A stretch of 64,000 nt of DNA from Trebouxia sp. TZW2008 (taxonomy: Eukaryota > Chlorophyta > Trebouxiophyceae > Trebouxiales > Trebouxiaceae): contig BDIU01000013.1 of the NCBI GenBank assembly GCA_002118135.1, forward strand, positions 186,001 to 250,000, given 5' to 3'. This document shows, one piece after another, positions 60,201-64,000 of the stretch. Position 1 is the stretch's first letter; each line of letters opens with the position of its first letter. The notes under the pieces are model-generated. The model was not told the origin of the DNA, did not search any database, and worked only from the letters and a program-made list of their open reading frames with translations. A program made the translations under genes and the position numbers.

Positions 60201-63200
60201 GTGCAGATCAGAGGCATATATGCACTTGGGCAGCATGCTGAACAGGATTTCTTTGCCATGCAGAGCAATCAGCTCAGGCAGCTGGTGCAAGATTCTTTGA
60301 ACAGCTACATGGCCTTCTTTGAGCAGTACAGAGATGCAGGCAAGGCTGCTAGCCAGGTGAACTGCCTTGTGCTTCCAATACGGCTCCTGCTGGCTATGAC
60401 GCTGTAACGATGTGATCATGTGCTGACACAGCGAATGCCTCAGCATCTGAATAGATTTGCTAGCTGCTTGAAGTGACTGTGAGCTGAAGAACCCCATTTG
60501 TAGAATTGTGGCTTACTATATCAGCATTGCCGACTGGCAGGACTACCGCAATATCCATCCCTTTCATGAGGGGTCAACATAGCATGAGCAGAAGGCACTG
60601 CTACAGGCCGAAGGAGAGACATGGGCACGCACTCCAGGGTTTGCTGTAGAGTTGGTGGTGGGAGGGGACGGCTTCACAGGCTTTAGCCCTAGCTTTGCCC
60701 AGCTGGAGGATGTGTGCCTACAGGCCCTGGAGCAGTGTGTCACTGCTGCTGGCTCCATCCCGCGCGTGGGCGGCACCTCTACCAAAGGCAAGCTGGCTAT
60801 AACCTGCTGTGTGATCTCTGCATGGCTTTGCATAGTTGGAAAAGCCAGGTGCCTGCATGCCCTGGAGCAGCGCGTCACTGCTGCTGGCTCCATCCCTCGC
60901 GTGGGCGGCACCTCTGGTAAAGGCAAGCCTGCTGTCATATGCCATTTGCTATATGGTCTCTGCATGCTTTCTGACAGTTGGACAAACCCAGAAGCCCTTG
61001 AGCAGTGCGTGACTGCTGCTGGCCCCATCCCTTGCGTGGGAGGCACCTCTACCAACGGCAAGCTGGCTATAATCTGCTGTGTGATCTCTGCATGCTTCTG
61101 CCACACACACACAGTGACTGCTGCCGGCTCCATCCCACAAATGGGCGGCACCTGCACCACAAGCCTAAGCCATGTGATCTTGGCATGCTTTCTGCTGCGG
61201 ACGCATAGTGGGATGCATGACTGCTGCTGGCTCAGTCTCTTGCGTGTGGCCCACTCCACCAAAGGCAAGCTTGCTGCAGTACGCTGTATGGTTTTTGCAT
61301 GCTTTCTGCCTCAAACACAAAGTGACTGTTGCTGGCTCCATTCCCCGTGTGACTGGCATCTTCACCTAGGGCAAGCCCGACTTGTGTGATATTTGCACTT
61401 TCTGCCAGATGCGTGGTGGGGTGCATCTCCAGCTGTAATACCTCTGCGTGCAAGGGCAGCTCAGTGCTGTGATCAAGCCACTGCTGCACTAGGCGTGCTT
61501 CAGATTTTGCTGCCATGCAGGTGCTGCTAGCAAGGCCACCATCCGATGCATGTCTCTAGAGGACAACTCAGTATTGGCAGCCAGTCAAGCCTTGAGGGAG
61601 GTGCTGCGCCTCAATCAAGCAGCAGCCCTGCGCCTAGCGGCTCTCTTTGACCAGTACCTCTACCTGCTCAGTGATGACACTGAAGCCCTGCTGGTCAAGT
61701 TTGCCCAGCAGGCAGACGCCCCTGCAGTGGAGGAGTACGAGGAGCACCTGTCCAAGTGCTGCGCTGCTGCTGAAAGTATCAGGTGAAATGCCTTGAAGTA
61801 TGATGTAGCGCTTGTTTTGTCTAAGTATGATCTAGCGCTTGTTTTGTCTTTAGCGCTTGTTTTGTCTAAGTATGATTAGCGCTTGTTTTGTCTAAGTTCT
61901 GTGCTGCTGCTCGAAGCATCAAGCGAGTGCAGAGGCACCCTGTCAGGTGCTTCAGCATGCTCACATCTGTCTTGCCCAAAGCTGGTGCTGCTGCTGAAAG
62001 TATCAGGTGAGCTGAACAGGAACTCTGTTTGGTCCTTTAGTATGTTCTGCACCTGATCTTGTTCCAGAAATTTGCTGCCGCTTAAAACATCAAGCTGTCT
62101 TTGGGCACAGTGACGAATGGATGATCAGAAAAGCTGCACAAGCATGCTGTTGGGTTGCAGGGGTCTGTGCAGCAATGAGATGCACACAGGGCTGTACCTG
62201 GTGCGCGCCACTGCTCTGAAGCAGCGGTTAGAGGCGGCAGCCAGCACCACTACCAACAAGCTGCTTGATCAGATCCAGACCATGGCCAGGGACAGCAATG
62301 ACCACATTTGCCAGACCTACATCCACATGGCTGCCAGCGTTGCTGTGGTAAGTCCTTTCAAGATGAACACAACAATGCCTCAAACTGACAGACTTTTTTT
62401 CAGAGCCTTTTTGGCTCAACTGTGCTTGTTCTTGACATTGTCTGTATGACCCCCTGCTGTGTCCCTACGACAGGAAAACAATGTAATGTACTGTAAACAA
62501 GTCAAGGCATGCACAGTACTCTGTGCCCAACGTGAAGTTTGTCACAGCAGTCGCAGACCACTGGCTGTCACTGTGCGGCTCAGCTGCATGTACCTTGTCT
62601 TATACAAACTTGACCATGGAGTGCTTGCAATGTCGATGTCTTCTCGTACACTTTTGGCAATATCTGACTTAAGCTGTTTGGCTCGTCCAAGGGATGCAGC
62701 GTGCATGATTGCAGGACATCATACAATGCAGGCTCTGACAGCATGCTTGCATCACCGCAGGTGTCACATTCCAGTGAGGAGGTCCTTCAGCTGAAGAAGG
62801 AGATTGCGCGGTGCACAATAGAGGCTGACAAGCTGCGCACTGCAATTGCTTCGAACAAGGTATGCGCCAGCCCAAAGCAATACAATGGGTGCAACACTGC
62901 AGCTATGGTTGCTTTTTGCCATCACAAATGGATGGGAACACATGCTTCAACCACCTGCTGCGTGTGCTCTCTCCGTTTGGTCTGACATTGACTGCGTGAT
63001 AGCTGCTGCATCAGTTTGACTCACAGATCAGGCAGAAGTGAGGCATGTCTCAGATCTGTGACATGCTGTCTGTGCCATGCACCCCAACCCTGTGCAGCTG
63101 TATGCAAGCGTTCAAAGCTGCGTGCCACAAGCACCAACATAGATTGCATCACCAGCTACATCATTGCAGCCTGCACATCATGATTACAATGAACAAGATG

Positions 63201-64000
63201 GCCCTTTCGTCTGACAGTGCACTGTGCAAACCTGGCAGGAACGGTTTGACTTCTTGGCCAAGTACAGACACACTGTGCCAGAAGAGGACTTTGAGGTCGC
63301 AATGAAGGCTTATGAGTGGCCCAAGAAGTTTGTCAGCATCATGAAGGAGGCAGCAGCCAAGGCCACATCAGGTCAACTATGCCATGCAACTCCTTGTCAA
63401 AATGAACGTCTCCTCTGCATCAGACTGCTGCACAGTGCATCTTCCTGCCGCATGCAAGCCAGGCTCAAGAAGTCCTGAATGAATACTTTTTGAGCACTCT
63501 TGAATGGTTTGTAAATGCTTGACAACTTTTTCTGGAGTTTCTCAGAAAGTATGCCTGGAGCTTTAAGAAGACTTGACAAAGCACCGCAAAATCATTCAGG
63601 CATACAAAGTTGGCACCATCAAGGCATCTGCTGTGTGTTGCAGAGCAGCGTGAGTTTGAGACCAATCTCAAGAAACGTAAGCGCGAGTTTGGTGAGACCC
63701 TGGAACGGTATGAGGCTGAGGTTGACAAGTATGCTCAGCGCTCAGAGCTGAGTAAGCGTGATGAGGTGGCGGCGCAAGTCACTGAACTGTCTCAAAAGCT
63801 GAAAGAGGTAAACTACGGATGCCTGGACTTTCTTGCTTGCCCAGCAGCCTCATCTTAGCATGCAATCACAGGCATGTGTTACGAGCTGTTTTGCTAGGGC
63901 TAGAACTTCCATGCAGAAGAACTCAGTCTCGTGAGCTGCATCCTGATCGAGAACCTTCAATTTTCTGTGTTCATGCTTGTCACCATGTGTGCAGCCTTCA
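57300..64000 (+). CDS. axonemal-type dynein heavy chain, N-terminal stem, cut by window end
   Basis: Exons 57300-57491, 57643-57998, 58261-58599, 59108-59321, 60264-60356, 60607-60787, 61521-61782, 62161-62347, 62761-62859, 63239-63371 and 63644-63807 join in phase for 740 residues, with a further acceptor near 63994. The text matches the dynein heavy-chain stem (DHC N1/linker side): EYMASAKQAIVDYILRSPVE, ATLQSNQLRQLVQDSLNSYM, FAVELVV...FTGFSPSFAQLEDV followed by GSIPRVG, LEDNSVLAASQALREVL, DKLRTAIASNK, PEEDFEVAMKAYEWPKKF and a coiled-coil REFETNLKKRKREFGETLER. The short N-terminus suits the monomeric inner-arm group (DNAH1/3/7 type); the exact class is inferred. The motor domain is beyond the window. 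Exon 6 ends at a GC donor (AAAG|GCAAGC), because GT alternatives break the frame. Two introns hold large arrays of exon-edge copies. Expected site: ciliary axoneme. Confidence 0.88.
59290..59955 (+). repeat. 84-bp tandem array of an exon end plus splice donor (7 copies and a diverged one)
   Basis: The dynein exon ends GCCACCCTTCAG|GTGTGCAC at 59321. The CAG at this junction recurs at 59403, 59486, 59570, 59654, 59738 and 59822: an 84-bp period (28 codons) with one 1-nt loss. From the third copy on, AGCTCAATT has become AGCTGAATT, a stop in the exon frame. A further, larger diverged copy (CAACTCTGAGGCCTACAGCTG...CTTGAG|GTAATT) ends near 59955. Confidence 0.95.
60720..61385 (+). repeat. ~135-bp tandem array of a dynein exon end plus GC splice donor (~6 copies)
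   Basis: Copies of CTGGAGCAGTGTGTCACTGC...GGCTCCATCCC...ACCAAAGGCAAGC start near 60727, 60862 and 60997 at exactly 135 bp, then shorter, more decayed ones near 61100, 61210 and 61315. The first is the true exon end. The AAAGGCAAGC donor is kept in copies 1, 2 and 5 and altered in copies 3, 4 and 6. Open frames across the array give 234-245-residue false ORFs on both strands. Confidence 0.92.
61795..61897. repeat. ~25-bp tandem repeat in a dynein intron
   Basis: Four copies of TAGCGCTTGTTTTGTCT, three of them followed by AAG, starting just after the donor at 61783. Confidence 0.9.
61896..62012 (+). pseudogene. downstream copies of a dynein exon end
   Basis: The true exon ends GCTGCTGCTGAAAGTATCAG|GTGAAA at 61782. 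GCTGCTGCTCGAAGCATCAA|GCGAGT near 61900 and GCTGCTGCTGAAAGTATCAG|GTGAGC near 61990 repeat it; the last keeps a perfect donor. Confidence 0.82.

Noticed and set aside
60564..61389. Long open frames of 234 aa (-) and 245 aa (+)
   Set aside because: They are produced by the 135-bp array, which has few stops in these frames. The true coding part is only the dynein exon end.

Overview
The window is nuclear DNA of a eukaryote, most likely a green (chlorophyte) alga. Every gene is cut into many short exons (about 60-300 nt) joined by GT-AG and some GC-AG introns. The F-box protein, the METTL21 enzyme and TOP3A (GRF plus CCHC zinc fingers) resemble plant versions, a dynein heavy chain of the axonemal type is present, and TGTAA, the usual green-algal poly(A) signal, follows two genes. 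The species cannot be named from the sequence alone.

Layout. 1-2250 (+): 3' part of an SKIP5-like F-box/beta-helix gene. 2705-16187 (-): condensin II subunit CAP-D3, with a tRNA-Gly(GCC) antisense in one intron. 16599-17696 (+): METTL21-type lysine methyltransferase, head to head with CAP-D3. 19000-25947 (+): a SMARCAL1-like annealing helicase of 12 exons and 1100 aa, whose frame closes at every junction. 25948-29727: no recognisable gene, with diverged duplications and CAG/glutamine-rich stretches. 29728-44331 (+): a 14.6-kb NLR-like gene of about 1466 aa, SAM - four-helix bundle - NB-ARC - winged helix - about ten TPRs. 44880-45983 (+): TXNDC9 homologue. 46689-47750 (-): unknown coiled-coil protein. 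47989-56307 (+): TOP3A, 18 exons, 955 aa. 57300 to the window end (+): N-terminal stem of an axonemal dynein heavy chain, running off the window.

How the genes relate. CAP-D3, the SMARCAL1-like helicase and TOP3A all act on chromosomes, but they are ordinary single genes in mixed orientation and I see no operon or functional cluster. Two head-to-head pairs (CAP-D3/METTL21 and coiled-coil/TOP3A) have short shared promoter regions.

Most interesting results. (1) The SAM-4HB-NB-ARC-TPR gene has the build of an innate-immune or cell-death receptor, with altered key residues in its P-loop (GK followed by V, not T/S) and MHD motif (MHA). (2) Introns in all the large genes carry decayed tandem copies of the neighbouring exon edge with its splice site. 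Downstream copies keep the 5' splice site; upstream copies keep the 3' splice site. The clearest are a 7-copy, 84-bp array and a ~6-copy, 135-bp array in the dynein gene. This suggests that intron growth by exon-edge duplication is a general process in this genome.
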